This document shows positions 25,313-34,250 of a stretch of DNA of 64,000 nucleotides, piece by piece. Position numbers and translations under genes: made by a program. The notes under the pieces were generated by a model. That model was given only the letters and a program-made list of their open reading frames with translations. It was not told the origin of the DNA and made no database searches. Source of the DNA: Streptomyces sp. STR69 (GTDB taxonomy: Bacteria > Actinomycetota > Actinomycetes > Streptomycetales > Streptomycetaceae); assembly GCF_024519455.1 (NCBI RefSeq), contig NZ_JALJRY010000002.1:393966-457965 (forward strand), written 5' to 3'. Position 1 is the stretch's first letter, and every line of letters starts with the position of its first letter.

Positions 25313-26830
25313 TTACGATGTGGACTGACGGGTGATCAGGGACTCGATCATCGGCCGGTACACCGTCAGCCCCTCCGGCAACTCCTCCAACGTCAACTCG
25401 CCGCCCACGTCGATGACTTCACCGTCGTAGGCCAGCAGCGTGCCGGGCGCGAGACCGCTCAGACGCAGGCGGTGGACCTGGGTCGCCGCGTGCGCCGGGG
25501 AGCGGCTGAACGGGCCCGCGAGGGCCGCCGCGAGCAGTCGTAGCGCGGGCCTGCGACCGCCGTGCACGACCCGTATGTCGAGCCGTCCGTCCGCCAGGTC
25601 CACCCGGCGGCCCGAGGCGATGCCCTTCCGGTGGTAGGTGCCGTTGCCGGCGAACAGCAGCCACAACGGGCGGGTACGGCCGCCGAGTTCGGCCTGCAGC
25701 GGATGCCGGTCCGCGCGCAGTACCCACAGCGCCGCCAGCACGCCCGCCGGCCAGCCACCGATCCGGGGCGCCCAGCGTTCCCGCTCGCGCACCAGCTCCG
25801 GATACACGCCCAGGCTCAGGGTGTTGAGGAAGATGCCCCGGGTGGCGCCGGACGTGAAGCGGCCGACGTCCACGCGGACGGCGTCGCCCTGTTTGACCGC
25901 CCGGCCCAGGTCCCGGGGGCCCTCCACACCGAGGTCGTAGGCGAAGTGGTTGAGGGTGCCGCCGGGGAGGACCGCGAGGGGCAGGCCGTGGCGGAGGGCG
26001 ACCTCGGCCGCCGCGTTCACCGTGCCGTCGCCGCCGCACACCCCGAGGACCCGGGCGCGGGCCGCCGCCTTCTCCAACTCGGCCCGTATGTCGGCCGGTT
26101 GGCAGGCCACGATCTCCGCGCCGGGCAGTACGTCGGTCAGCGCGTCCGCCTTGTCCGCGGTGCCCGACGCCGAGTTGACCACCATGACCAGACCCGCACC
26201 GTCCTCCAGCGCCGGCACCTCGGCGCGCTCGCGGGCCGGTGGCACGATCTGCCCGCGGGTCGGCACCATGCCGCGCACCGCGAACGCCGCGCACGCGCCC
26301 AGGGCGGCGCCCGCCAGCACGTCGCTCGGGAAGTGGACGCCGGTGTAGACGCGGGACAGGGCGACCAAGACCGCGATCGGGGCCACGACGGCACCCCAGG
26401 CCGGCGACTCCAGGGCCACGCCCGTCGCGAAGGCCGCCGCCGACGCCGCGTGACCGGACGGGAACGAGGTGGTGATCGGCTGCCGCTTCAGCTGCCGTAC
26501 CGGCGGGACCGGGTCCAGAACGGGTCGGGGGCGGCGCACGGACCGCTTGCCGATGGTGTTGATGGCCAAGGAGGCGACGCTCAGCGAGGCGATGCCCCGG
26601 GCGGCGGCCCGGCGGGCGCGCGGAGTACGGCTCGCGGCCACTGCGGCGGCCGTCGCGAACCACAGCACACCGTGATTGGCACTCCGGCTCAGCCGGGGCA
26701 GCACCGGCTCACCGGCGGGCCAGTTCCGTTCGGCCGCCGCCTCGAAGAGACGGGAGTCCAGGGAGAGCAGCCACTCGCGCAGGGCGTGGCGGCCGGGAAG
26801 GGGGACCGTGAGGTCGACGTCGGGGCTCAT
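25313..26830 (-). CDS. Bifunctional PAP2 phosphatase / diacylglycerol kinase-family protein
   Basis: The 505-aa fusion joins an N-terminal PAP2 acid phosphatase domain to a C-terminal DAG kinase (LCB5/YegS-like) domain. PAP2 motifs are KRSVRRPRPVLD, FPSGHAASAAA and SRVYTGVHFPSDVLAG, with membrane helices around them. The kinase half has VVNSASGTADK, GVCGGDGTVN and LPGGTLNHFAYDLG. The fusion suggests interconversion of phosphorylated and free lipids at the membrane. ATG 26830 is taken as the start; the frame stays open far upstream only as antisense of the ABC-F and phosphatase genes. Confidence 0.92.
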   Translation of the reverse strand: MSPDVDLTVPLPGRHALREWLLSLDSRLFEAAAERNWPAGEPVLPRLSRSANHGVLWFATAAAVAASRTPRARRAAARGIASLSVASLAINTIGKRSVRRPRPVLDPVPPVRQLKRQPITTSFPSGHAASAAAFATGVALESPAWGAVVAPIAVLVALSRVYTGVHFPSDVLAGAALGACAAFAVRGMVPTRGQIVPPARERAEVPALEDGAGLVMVVNSASGTADKADALTDVLPGAEIVACQPADIRAELEKAAARARVLGVCGGDGTVNAAAEVALRHGLPLAVLPGGTLNHFAYDLGVEGPRDLGRAVKQGDAVRVDVGRFTSGATRGIFLNTLSLGVYPELVRERERWAPRIGGWPAGVLAALWVLRADRHPLQAELGGRTRPLWLLFAGNGTYHRKGIASGRRVDLADGRLDIRVVHGGRRPALRLLAAALAGPFSRSPAHAATQVHRLRLSGLAPGTLLAYDGEVIDVGGELTLEELPEGLTVYRPMIESLITRQSTS

Positions 26831-26908
26831 GCGGTGCCGGGTACCCTGAAATGGCCGTTTGTTGCCCGGCGGACCCTCGGCGGACCGTTTCATCGGAGGA
26901 ACCCCCGC

Positions 26909-27592
26909 ATGCGCCTGCTCCTCATCCGCCACGGCCAGACCACGGCCAACGTGGACTTCCTCCTCGATACGGCCGTCCCGGGCGCGGAGCTGACCGACCT
27001 CGGCCGCCGCCAGGCCGCGGCCCTCCCCGCCGCCGTGGCCGGCGAGGACATCGAGGCCCTCTACGCCTCCACCCTGATCCGCACCCAGCACACCGCGGCC
27101 CCGCTGGCCGCCGCCCGCGGCCTCGACGTCCGCGTCCGGGACGGCATCCGCGAGCTGACCGCCGGTGACCTGGAGATGCTCCCCGGCGACCGCGAGCCCG
27201 GCCACGAGTACATGCGGATCGTGTTCGCGTGGGCGGCCGGTGACACCCGGCTGCGGATGCCGGGCGGTGAGAACGGCGTGGAGGCCCTCGCCCGCTACGA
27301 CGGCGTCATCGCCGAGGCCGCCGACAGCGGCGCCCGAACCGTCGCCATGATCAGCCACGGCGCCGCGATCCGGATGTGGACGGCCGCCCGCGCCGACAAC
27401 GTCGACGTGGACTTCGCCGCCGCCCGCCCCCTCGACAACACCGGCATCGTCATCCTGGACGGCTCCCCGGCCGACGGCTGGAAGGCCCTGTCCTGGGCGG
27501 GCGCGCTGGTGGAGGCGGCCGGACCGGACACCGAGGGCGGCCCGGCCGGGCAGCCGCTCGACGCGGACCAGCGGCCCGACAGGGCACAATAA
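26909..27592 (+). CDS. Histidine phosphatase-family protein
   Basis: The 227-aa protein begins MRLLLIRHGQTTANVDF with the catalytic RHG motif (His8) and has the second catalytic His in MISHGAAIRMW (His150). This is the phosphoglycerate-mutase-like histidine phosphatase fold, acting on small phosphorylated metabolites or phosphoproteins. ATG 26909 follows GGAGGA. It is divergent from the PAP2/DAG kinase gene across 78 bp. The C-terminal 30 residues are low-complexity and acidic. The substrate is unknown. Confidence 0.92.
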   Translation: MRLLLIRHGQTTANVDFLLDTAVPGAELTDLGRRQAAALPAAVAGEDIEALYASTLIRTQHTAAPLAAARGLDVRVRDGIRELTAGDLEMLPGDREPGHEYMRIVFAWAAGDTRLRMPGGENGVEALARYDGVIAEAADSGARTVAMISHGAAIRMWTAARADNVDVDFAAARPLDNTGIVILDGSPADGWKALSWAGALVEAAGPDTEGGPAGQPLDADQRPDRAQ

Positions 27593-27634
27593 AGGTTTGC
27601 CCGGCCGCGAGGCCGCCCCACAGAATGCGTGGTC

Positions 27635-29254
27635 ATGGGACATCTGGAAGCCGCACACCTCGAGTACTACCTCCCCGACGGGAGGCCGCTGCTCGGCGAT
27701 GTGTCCTTCCGGGTCGGCGAAGGCGCCGTGGTCGCCCTGGTCGGGCCCAACGGCGCCGGCAAGACGACCCTGCTCCGGCTGATCTCCGGAGAGCTGAAAC
27801 CGCACGGCGGCACGGTCACCGTGAGTGGCGGCCTGGGCGTGATGCGCCAGTTCGTGGGCTCCGTACGCGACGAGAGCACCGTACGGGACCTGCTGGTGTC
27901 GGTCGCCCCGCCCCGCATCCGCGCGGTCGCGGCGGAGGTCGACAAGGCCGAGCACGGCATCATGACCGTCGACGACGAGGCGGCCCAACTCGCCTACGCA
28001 CAGGCCCTGTCCGACTGGGCCGAGGTGCACGGCTACGAGTTCGAGACCCTGTGGGACATGTGCACCATGGCCGCGCTCGGAGTGCCGTACGACAAGGCGC
28101 AGTTCCGGCAGGTCAGCACTCTCTCCGGCGGTGAGCAGAAGCGGCTCGTCCTGGAGGCGCTGCTGCGCGGGAGCGACGAGGTGCTGCTGCTCGACGAGCC
28201 CGACAACTACCTCGACGTGCCCGGCAAGCGGTGGCTGGAGGAGCGCCTCAAGGAGACCCGCAAGACGGTCCTGTTCGTCTCCCACGACCGCGAACTCCTC
28301 GCCCGCGCCGCCGAGAAGATCGTCTCCGTGGAACCCTCGCCGACCGGCGCCGACGCCTGGGTGCACGGCGCCGGCTTCGCCACCTACCACGAGGCCCGGC
28401 GCGAACGCTTCGCCCGCTTCGAGGAGTTGCGCCGCCGCTGGGACGAGAAGCACGCCCAGCTGAAGAAGCTCGTCCTGAACCTCCGTCAGGCCGCGTCCAT
28501 CTCCCACGAGTTGGCGTCCCGCTACGCCGCCGCCCAGACCCGCCTGCGCAAGTTCGAGGAGGCGGGCCCGCCCCCCGAGCCGCCCCGCGACCAGGACATC
28601 ACCATGCGCATCAAGGGCGGCCGGACCGGAGTAAGGGCCGTCACCTGCAAGGGACTTGAACTGACGGGGCTGATGAAACCCTTCGACCTGGAGGTCTTCT
28701 ACGGCGAACGCGTCGCCGTCCTCGGCTCGAACGGCTCGGGCAAGTCGCACTTCCTCCGCCTCCTCGCCGGCGACGACGTGAAGCACACCGGGGAGTGGAA
28801 GCTCGGCGCACGCGTCGTGGCAGGCCACTTCGCGCAGACCCACGCCCACCCCGAACTCCAGGGCCGCACCCTCCTCGACATCCTGTGGAAGGAGCACGCG
28901 CAGGCCCAGGGACCCGCCATGTCCCGGCTGCGCCGCTACGAGCTGACCGGCCAGGCCGAGCAGAGCTTCGACCGCCTCTCCGGCGGCCAGCAGGCCCGCT
29001 TCCAGATCCTGCTCCTGGAACTCCAGGGAGTCACCGCGCTCCTCCTCGACGAGCCCACCGACAACCTCGACCTGGAGTCCGCCGAAGCCCTCCAGGAGGG
29101 CCTTGAGGCCTTCGACGGGACCGTGCTCTCCGTCACCCACGACCGCTGGTTCGCCCGCTCCTTCGACCGCTACCTGGTCTTCGGCAGCGACGGCAGGGTC
29201 CGCGAGAGCACCGAGCCCGTGTGGGACGAGCGGCGGGTGGAGCGCGCGCGATAG
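27635..29254 (+). CDS. ABC-F family ATPase
   Basis: The 539-aa protein has two ABC domains and no membrane segment. Domain 1 has Walker A GPNGAGKT (residues 37-44), signature LSGGEQKRL and Walker B VLLLDEPDNYLD. Domain 2 has GSNGSGKS, LSGGQQARF and ALLLDEPTDNLD. The interdomain linker (about 245-305) is rich in Arg, Lys and Glu and is typical of the helical ABC-F linker that contacts the ribosomal E/P site. It may be a translation factor or an antibiotic-resistance ribosome-protection protein; no neighbouring biosynthetic genes point to resistance. The start is ATG 27635, two codons after an in-frame GTG. Confidence 0.92.
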   Translation: MGHLEAAHLEYYLPDGRPLLGDVSFRVGEGAVVALVGPNGAGKTTLLRLISGELKPHGGTVTVSGGLGVMRQFVGSVRDESTVRDLLVSVAPPRIRAVAAEVDKAEHGIMTVDDEAAQLAYAQALSDWAEVHGYEFETLWDMCTMAALGVPYDKAQFRQVSTLSGGEQKRLVLEALLRGSDEVLLLDEPDNYLDVPGKRWLEERLKETRKTVLFVSHDRELLARAAEKIVSVEPSPTGADAWVHGAGFATYHEARRERFARFEELRRRWDEKHAQLKKLVLNLRQAASISHELASRYAAAQTRLRKFEEAGPPPEPPRDQDITMRIKGGRTGVRAVTCKGLELTGLMKPFDLEVFYGERVAVLGSNGSGKSHFLRLLAGDDVKHTGEWKLGARVVAGHFAQTHAHPELQGRTLLDILWKEHAQAQGPAMSRLRRYELTGQAEQSFDRLSGGQQARFQILLLELQGVTALLLDEPTDNLDLESAEALQEGLEAFDGTVLSVTHDRWFARSFDRYLVFGSDGRVRESTEPVWDERRVERAR

Positions 29255-29335
29255 CTCCCTCCGTGCGGAGGCTGCGGGGCCGGAATGTTCGTACAGTGGT
29301 GTCAGGACCGTGAGACTCGACGAGCGGGGCACACC

Positions 29336-29557
29336 ATGACCGGAGTCGACCCTGCGCGCCTGGACGACTCGCAGCTCATGAAGGAGCTGGAGACCATCCA
29401 CCGCACGCGCCACGACACCCTGCTGTACGGCTCGAACGACGCGCTGCGCGCCCACAACGACCGCATGGCCGGGCTGGAGGGCGAGTACCTGCGCCGCCAT
29501 CCGCGCCGCCTCGTGGCCCCCGGCCGTACCCGGCAGGGGGCACGCGAGCGGGACTGA
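29336..29557 (+). CDS. DUF6158-family small protein
   Basis: The 73-aa protein MTGVDPARLDDSQLMKELE... is a small charged helical protein of the actinobacterial DUF6158 family, with the conserved block TIHRTRHDTLLYGSNDALRA. Its function is unknown. There is no signal peptide or membrane segment. The gene begins 81 bp after the ABC-F stop and could be its distal partner. It ends in a basic low-complexity tail. Confidence 0.8.
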   Translation: MTGVDPARLDDSQLMKELETIHRTRHDTLLYGSNDALRAHNDRMAGLEGEYLRRHPRRLVAPGRTRQGARERD

Positions 29558-29672
29558 CGCGGGTTTGTGCCCTGAGGTCGGGGGCAGGCGAATCCTCAGC
29601 GCTGGAGCGCAGACGCGTTCCTCACCGGTGACCGTCCAACCCGGAGCATGCTCAAGGGAGTTGTGACGCACC

Positions 29673-30479
29673 ATGCCCAGCACCACGTCCCCTCGTACGC
29701 ACCAGAAACGCCATGCCCACCCTGACGCCCCCGACACCGCGGAGGCGTTCCGCACCCTGGTCACGCTGCCGCCGGGCCCGCAGCACGACACCGTCCGCGA
29801 ACGCATCGTGGAGGCCTGGCTGCCCATGGCCGACCGGCTCGCCGGACGGTTCCGCAACCGGGGCGAGAGCACCGAGGACTTACGCCAGGTCGCCGCCATC
29901 GGCCTGGTCAAGGCCGTCGACCGATACGACCCCGGGCGCGGCAACGCCTTCGAGAGCTATGCCGTGCCGACCATCACCGGCGAGATCAAACGGCACTTCC
30001 GCGACCACATGTGGACACTGCACGTGCCGCGCCGGGTGCAGGAACTGCGGAACCGGGTGCGGGTCGCCGGGCAGGAGCTGGAGCAGACGCTGCCGGGGCG
30101 GCGGCCGACCGTGGCGGAACTCGCCGCGCACGCGTGCCTCTCCGAGGAGGATGCGCGGGCCGGGCTGGAGGCGCTGGAGAGTTTCAGCGCGTTGTCGTTG
30201 GACGCGGTGACCTCCGGCGGCGCGGACGGGTGGGCGTTGGGGGACGTACTCGGGTCTGCTGATCCGGCGTTGGACGTCGTGGTGGACCGGGAGGCAGTGA
30301 AGCCGCGGTTGGCCGCGCTGCCCGAGCGGGAGCGGGAGATTCTGTACCTGCGGTTCTTCGGGGACATGACGCAGAGCCGGATCGCGGAGGAGTTCGGGAT
30401 TTCGCAGATGCACGTGTCCCGGTTGATCAGCCGGTGTTGCCGGCGGATCCGGGAAGAGGTTCTTGAGGACGCCGCGTAG
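29673..30479 (+). CDS. SigB/SigF/SigG-family RNA polymerase sigma factor
   Basis: The 268-aa group 3 sigma factor has region 2 (about residues 45-115: LAGRFRNRGESTEDLRQVAA, AIGLVKAVDRYDPGRGNAF, ITGEIKRHFRDHMW), region 3 (about 118-180) and region 4 (about 205-262: LPEREREILYLRFFGDMTQ, IAEEFGISQMHVSRL). The arrangement matches the SigB/SigF/SigG family, which in Streptomyces directs osmotic, oxidative or developmental responses and is controlled by anti-sigma factors. No anti-sigma or anti-anti-sigma gene is adjacent, so the partner lies elsewhere. The short N-terminal extension is His- and Thr-rich. Confidence 0.93.
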   Translation: MPSTTSPRTHQKRHAHPDAPDTAEAFRTLVTLPPGPQHDTVRERIVEAWLPMADRLAGRFRNRGESTEDLRQVAAIGLVKAVDRYDPGRGNAFESYAVPTITGEIKRHFRDHMWTLHVPRRVQELRNRVRVAGQELEQTLPGRRPTVAELAAHACLSEEDARAGLEALESFSALSLDAVTSGGADGWALGDVLGSADPALDVVVDREAVKPRLAALPEREREILYLRFFGDMTQSRIAEEFGISQMHVSRLISRCCRRIREEVLEDAA

Positions 30480-30506
30480 CGGTTGTATGTCGGCCGCGGG
30501 TCCGTC

Positions 30507-30536
30507 GGGGCTGGTCGCGCAGTTCCCCGCGCCCCT
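30507..30536 (+). repeat. Dispersed 30-bp intergenic repeat, copy 2
   Basis: This is identical over 30 bp to the element at 6717-6746, beginning GGGGCTGGTCGCGCAGTT. It lies 27 bp after the sigma-factor stop. Its GGGG...CGCG and CGCG...CCCC ends could form a hairpin that helps end the sigma-factor transcript. Confidence 0.85.
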
Positions 30537-30665
30537 TTGGACCCGGCCTGCGTTTCACTCGCTCGGCCCGTCTCCTTAACCCCAATGGGGCCTGGCCGCG
30601 CGCGGCTCTCTCCTGACCGGGCTGTGATGGTGTTGCCGCCGTCCTCGGTCTAAGGAGCCCCGCTC

Positions 30666-31268
30666 ATGCGCCGCACCGCCCTTGCCCTGTCCGTCGTCGC
30701 CCTGGTCGGCGTCGTCGGGGGTGCCGCCGCCCCGGCTCTGGCCGCCGATCCGGGCGCTCAGGTCAGCCCGAGCACCGCCCAGGCGGGCGGGAGCGTGACC
30801 GTGTCCGTCTCCTGCGAGGTGATCGGAGGGATCGCGCCCGAGACCCTGGACGCCTCCTCCCAGGCCTTCGACGACGGGACCGTTCAGCTGCGGCGGGTGC
30901 CCGGCGACGACGACCGGGTGGCCGGAGCCGCGTATCGCGGTACCGCGCGCATCTCCGACGACGAGCAGGTCGGACGGGACGCCGCGTGGACCGTCGACGG
31001 GTCCTGTCCGGCGCCGCCGGGCGGGCAGGGCAGGCCGTGGAGCGCGACCTTCAGCGTGGAACACGGGGGAGGAGGCGGGCAGCGGCCTTGCCAGGAACCC
31101 CGGGCCGACTCCTGTGCCGGTGCCGCAGTGATCGAGCGCGGGGTGCGGGCCGGGGAGGGCGGCACCTTCACCGACTCCGTGCCGGCGCTGGTCGCCGGGG
31201 GTGTGCTGATCGCGGGCGCGTTCGGTGGTGCCGTGTACCGGCTGCGCAGGCGGACACCGGGACACTGA
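30666..31268 (+). CDS. Secreted protein with C-terminal membrane anchor, unknown function
   Basis: The 200-aa protein has a signal peptide (RTALALSVVALVGVVGGAAAPALA), an extracellular domain of about 130 residues with four cysteines, and a C-terminal transmembrane helix (SVPALVAGGVLIAGAFGGAVY) followed by RLRRRTPGH. The extracellular part starts with QVSPSTAQAGGSVTVSVSCEV, the look of an Ig-like beta-sandwich. It lacks an LPXTG sortase motif, so anchoring is by the helix. No family is recognised. It follows the sigma-factor gene by about 190 bp. Confidence 0.8.
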   Translation: MRRTALALSVVALVGVVGGAAAPALAADPGAQVSPSTAQAGGSVTVSVSCEVIGGIAPETLDASSQAFDDGTVQLRRVPGDDDRVAGAAYRGTARISDDEQVGRDAAWTVDGSCPAPPGGQGRPWSATFSVEHGGGGGQRPCQEPRADSCAGAAVIERGVRAGEGGTFTDSVPALVAGGVLIAGAFGGAVYRLRRRTPGH

Positions 31269-31321
31269 GGGCGCGACCAGGACACGGCACGGCACTGCAC
31301 CAGCGACTGCGCGGAGGCACC

Positions 31322-32569
31322 ATGCGGCAGGCGGACGCGGTAGGCCAGGGACCCGTCCGTTACGGGCCGGTGTTCCCCGACGACGGACTGCCCGTCCTGC
31401 CGGAACTGGCCGCCGTCCTCGCCGCCGCCGCGAGCCGCACCGGGGAACAGCCGGTCGGCGGAGCCCCCGCACTGCTCGACGCCGCGAGCGGCTACTTCGA
31501 ACGCCGTGGCCTGCCCGCCGAAGCCGCCCGCGTGGCCGCCGCCCCGGGCGCCCCCGCGCTGCTGGTCGCGCTGACCGCGGCGCTCGGCGGCGACGTCCTG
31601 GTACCCAGACCCTGCGCCGCCTGGTGGGCGCCGTACGCCCGGCTGCTGGGCAGACCCGTGTTCCATGTGGGCACTCCGGCCGAGTGCGGCGGGGTGCCCG
31701 ACCCGTACGCCCTGCTGGAGACCGTGCGCAGGGTCCGGGACGAGGGCGGTGACCCACGGCTGTTGGTGCTGTCGGTCGCCGACGATCCCACCGCCACCGT
31801 CGTGCCGCCCGAGGTCATGCACGAGACCGTCGAGGCCGCCGCGGGCGAGGGCCTGCACCTGGTCAGCGACGAGACCTGGCGCGACACCCTGCACGCGCCC
31901 CGGCGCACCATGCTGCTCAGCCCCGCCGAGATGCTGCCCGACCGGGTCACCGTCGTCACCGACCTGGCCGGCGCGCTCCTCCCGTCCGGCTGGCCCGCCG
32001 CCATCGCCCGCTTCCCCGCCGGCCGCGCCGGGAACGCGCTCCACGCGCGCGTGCTCGACGTCCTCACCGCACTCGGCGCCCGCGTCGCCGCACCCGTCGC
32101 CGCCGCGGCCGGCCACGCCCTCGGCGAACCCCCGCCCGTCAACGCCCGCCGCGACACCGCCGTAGGCCTGCACGCGCGCGTGGCCGCCGCCGCGCACGCG
32201 GCCGTCACCGGGGCGGGGGCGTTCGCCCGGCCGCCGCAGGCGGGACGTCATCTGTACGTCGATCTCGGGCCGTTGCGCCACGCGCTCACCCCGCAGGGGG
32301 TGGGCGACGCCCAGGACCTGGAGGAGTTCCTCACCGCCCGGCTCGGCATGCCCGCGCCGGGCGGTCACCGTTTCGGCGACGACCTGGGCGCGCTGCGGGT
32401 ACGGCTGTCCACCGGACCACTGCTGGGCCGAACCGACGAGGAACGCGCGGAATGCCTCATGTCACCCGTGCCGTTGGAACTGCCACACGTGCAACGCGCG
32501 TTGATGTCCTTGAGGTCGATCTTCGACGATCTCCGCGACGACGCTCAGCGATGGGAGCCTCCTCGATGA
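31322..32569 (+). CDS. Aminotransferase class I/II-fold protein lacking the catalytic lysine
   Basis: The 415-aa protein has the layout of fold-type I PLP aminotransferases: large domain, the PLP-N1 Asp segment LVSDETWRDTL, and a C-terminal small domain. Where the PLP-binding Lys (SxSK) is expected, the sequence reads VTDLAGALLPSGWPA with no Lys, and the whole translated protein contains no lysine at all. The usual Asn-Pro segment is also altered to ADDPTATVVPP. It cannot form the normal internal aldimine, so a binding, regulatory or non-PLP role is likely. ATG 31322 follows GGAGGCACC. It overlaps the following metallo-hydrolase gene by ATGA, so the two are translationally coupled. Confidence 0.85.
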   Translation: MRQADAVGQGPVRYGPVFPDDGLPVLPELAAVLAAAASRTGEQPVGGAPALLDAASGYFERRGLPAEAARVAAAPGAPALLVALTAALGGDVLVPRPCAAWWAPYARLLGRPVFHVGTPAECGGVPDPYALLETVRRVRDEGGDPRLLVLSVADDPTATVVPPEVMHETVEAAAGEGLHLVSDETWRDTLHAPRRTMLLSPAEMLPDRVTVVTDLAGALLPSGWPAAIARFPAGRAGNALHARVLDVLTALGARVAAPVAAAAGHALGEPPPVNARRDTAVGLHARVAAAAHAAVTGAGAFARPPQAGRHLYVDLGPLRHALTPQGVGDAQDLEEFLTARLGMPAPGGHRFGDDLGALRVRLSTGPLLGRTDEERAECLMSPVPLELPHVQRALMSLRSIFDDLRDDAQRWEPPR

Positions 32570-33618
32570 CGCAGCAGTCCGAGTCGACCACCAGCACGCC
32601 GACCGCGCGGGAAACCGCCGACCAGACGCCCCCGTTCGTCCCCTCCTCGCCCCCGCTCGCCGAACCCCGCCCCCTCGGCGAGCGCCGTGTGTGGCCCCGG
32701 ACCTTCCACGACCGGCTCACCGCCCCGCTGCCCGGCCTCAAGGCGATCGCCCGCTTCGCCCGCGAGGGCTCGGTACGCCCCCGCCCCGAGGGGCTCGCCG
32801 ACATCCCCCGACTCCCGTTCGCACCCGAACCACTGCCCCGGGTCGACTCCCTGACCGTCGCCGTCACCTGGGCGGGACACGCCAGCTGGGTGGTGCGCAT
32901 CGGCGGGCTGACCATCCTCACCGACCCGGTCTGGTCCCGCCGCATCCTCGGCACCCCGGCCCGGATCACCCCCGTGGGCGTCGCCTGGGAAGCGCTCCCG
33001 CCGATCGACGCCGTAGTCATCAGCCACAACCACTACGACCACCTCGACGCCCCCACCCTGCGCCGACTCCCGCGCCACACCCCGGTGTTCGCCCCGGCCG
33101 GCCTCGGCAGCTGGTTCCGGCGCCGCAGATTCACCCGCGTCACCGAACTCGACTGGTGGGAGGCGGCCCAACTCGACGGCGTACGGCTCGACTTCGTGCC
33201 CGCCCACCACTGGTCCAAGCGCAGCCTCACCGACACCTGCCACTCCCTGTGGGGCGGCTGGGTGATGACGGCACCGGACGGACAACGCGTCTACTTCGCG
33301 GGCGACACGGGCTACGGCCACTGGTTCTCCCGCATCGGCGCCCGCTACCCCGGCATCGACCTCGCCCTGCTCCCCATCGGCGCGTACGACCCCCGCTGGT
33401 GGCTGAGCGACGTCCACTGCGACCCGGAGGAAGCGGTCCGGGCAGCCCAGGATCTGGGGGCGCGCCGGATGGCCCCGATGCACTGGGGCACCTTTGTCCT
33501 CTCGGCGGAGCCGGTCCTGGAACCGCTGACACGGGTCAAGGCAGCCTGGGAGAAGGCGGAGTTGGCGCGCGAGAACCTGTGGGATCTACCGGTGGGAGGC
33601 TCAAGAGTGCTTGCCTAA
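32566..33618 (+). CDS. Metallo-beta-lactamase-fold hydrolase (Lactamase_B_2, NAPE-PLD/UlaG-like)
   Basis: The 350-aa protein has the zinc-site motif SHNHYDHLD and downstream ligands in PAHHWS, YFAGDTGYG and PMHWGTF. The opening TWAGHASWVVRIGGLTILTD is characteristic of the UlaG/NAPE-PLD branch. Such enzymes hydrolyse phosphodiester or lactone bonds. ATG 32566 overlaps the stop of the aminotransferase-fold gene; ATG 32551 in the same frame is an alternative. The N-terminal 40 residues are low-complexity (Ser/Thr/Pro). Its 3' end overlaps the convergent DedA gene by 4 bp. The substrate is unknown. Confidence 0.9.
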   Translation: MTQQSESTTSTPTARETADQTPPFVPSSPPLAEPRPLGERRVWPRTFHDRLTAPLPGLKAIARFAREGSVRPRPEGLADIPRLPFAPEPLPRVDSLTVAVTWAGHASWVVRIGGLTILTDPVWSRRILGTPARITPVGVAWEALPPIDAVVISHNHYDHLDAPTLRRLPRHTPVFAPAGLGSWFRRRRFTRVTELDWWEAAQLDGVRLDFVPAHHWSKRSLTDTCHSLWGGWVMTAPDGQRVYFAGDTGYGHWFSRIGARYPGIDLALLPIGAYDPRWWLSDVHCDPEEAVRAAQDLGARRMAPMHWGTFVLSAEPVLEPLTRVKAAWEKAELARENLWDLPVGGSRVLA

Positions 33619-34250
33619 ACGGGAGTTGTCCTGCGTACGCGCCGCCACACGGTCGGGGCGGCGCTGATCACCACGGTCAGTACAACCGCCGCCACCACAC
33701 CCTCCCACGGCTCCGGAAACAGCGACCCACCGAGAATGCCGATCAGCTGGTACGTCACGGCCCACGCCAGACACGCGGGCGCGTTGCCGCGGGCGAACCG
33801 GCGGATCGGCCACTCGGCCAGCAGACAGGCCAGCATCACCGGGATACGGCCCGCCGGCACCATCCGGGACAGCACCAGCACCGTCACCCCGTGGTCGGCC
33901 AGCTTCTTCCGGGCCTGCTCAAGACGGTCCTCCGGAGCCCGCGCGCGGATCGCCTCCAGCCAGCGCGAGCCGTTCTTCGACCCCATCCCGCGCCGCCCGA
34001 GCCAGTACAGCGCGATGTCCCCGAGGAACGCGGCCAGCGACGCCGTCACGAACACCAGCGCCAGCGCGAACGGCGCCGTCTGGTGAAAGGCGACCACGGC
34101 CGCCGAACTCACCAGCGCCCCCGTCGGAATCACCGGCACCAGCGCCCCGAACAGCACCAGCAGGAACAACGTCGGGTAGCCGATGGCCTGTTGGGTGGAC
34201 TCGGGCGAGGTCGTCGTCGTCGCGGACAGCGCGTCCGCGATCCAGCTCAC
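33615..34250 (-). CDS. DedA-family membrane protein (VTT/SNARE-associated)
   Basis: The 211-aa protein has four or five hydrophobic helices and the DedA-type re-entrant signature around FLGDIALYWLGRRGM and VPAGRIPVMLACLLAEWPI. DedA proteins are undecaprenyl-phosphate or phosphatidylethanolamine translocases that support envelope assembly and proton homeostasis. GTG 34250 overlaps the stop of the upstream metallo-hydrolase gene (GTGA), so both are probably one operon. Two metallo-beta-lactamase genes thus flank it on different strands. Confidence 0.9.
   Translation of the reverse strand: MSWIADALSATTTTSPESTQQAIGYPTLFLLVLFGALVPVIPTGALVSSAAVVAFHQTAPFALALVFVTASLAAFLGDIALYWLGRRGMGSKNGSRWLEAIRARAPEDRLEQARKKLADHGVTVLVLSRMVPAGRIPVMLACLLAEWPIRRFARGNAPACLAWAVTYQLIGILGGSLFPEPWEGVVAAVVLTVVISAAPTVWRRVRRTTPV

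Noticed and set aside
27635..29254. ABC-F as antibiotic self-resistance
   Set aside because: No biosynthetic or export genes are adjacent. The resistance role cannot be separated from a translation-factor role.
25313..29944. A minus-strand open frame of over 1500 codons
   Set aside because: Only 25313-26830 carries recognisable PAP2 and DAG kinase motifs. The rest is antisense to the histidine phosphatase, ABC-F and small genes and is open because of high GC content.
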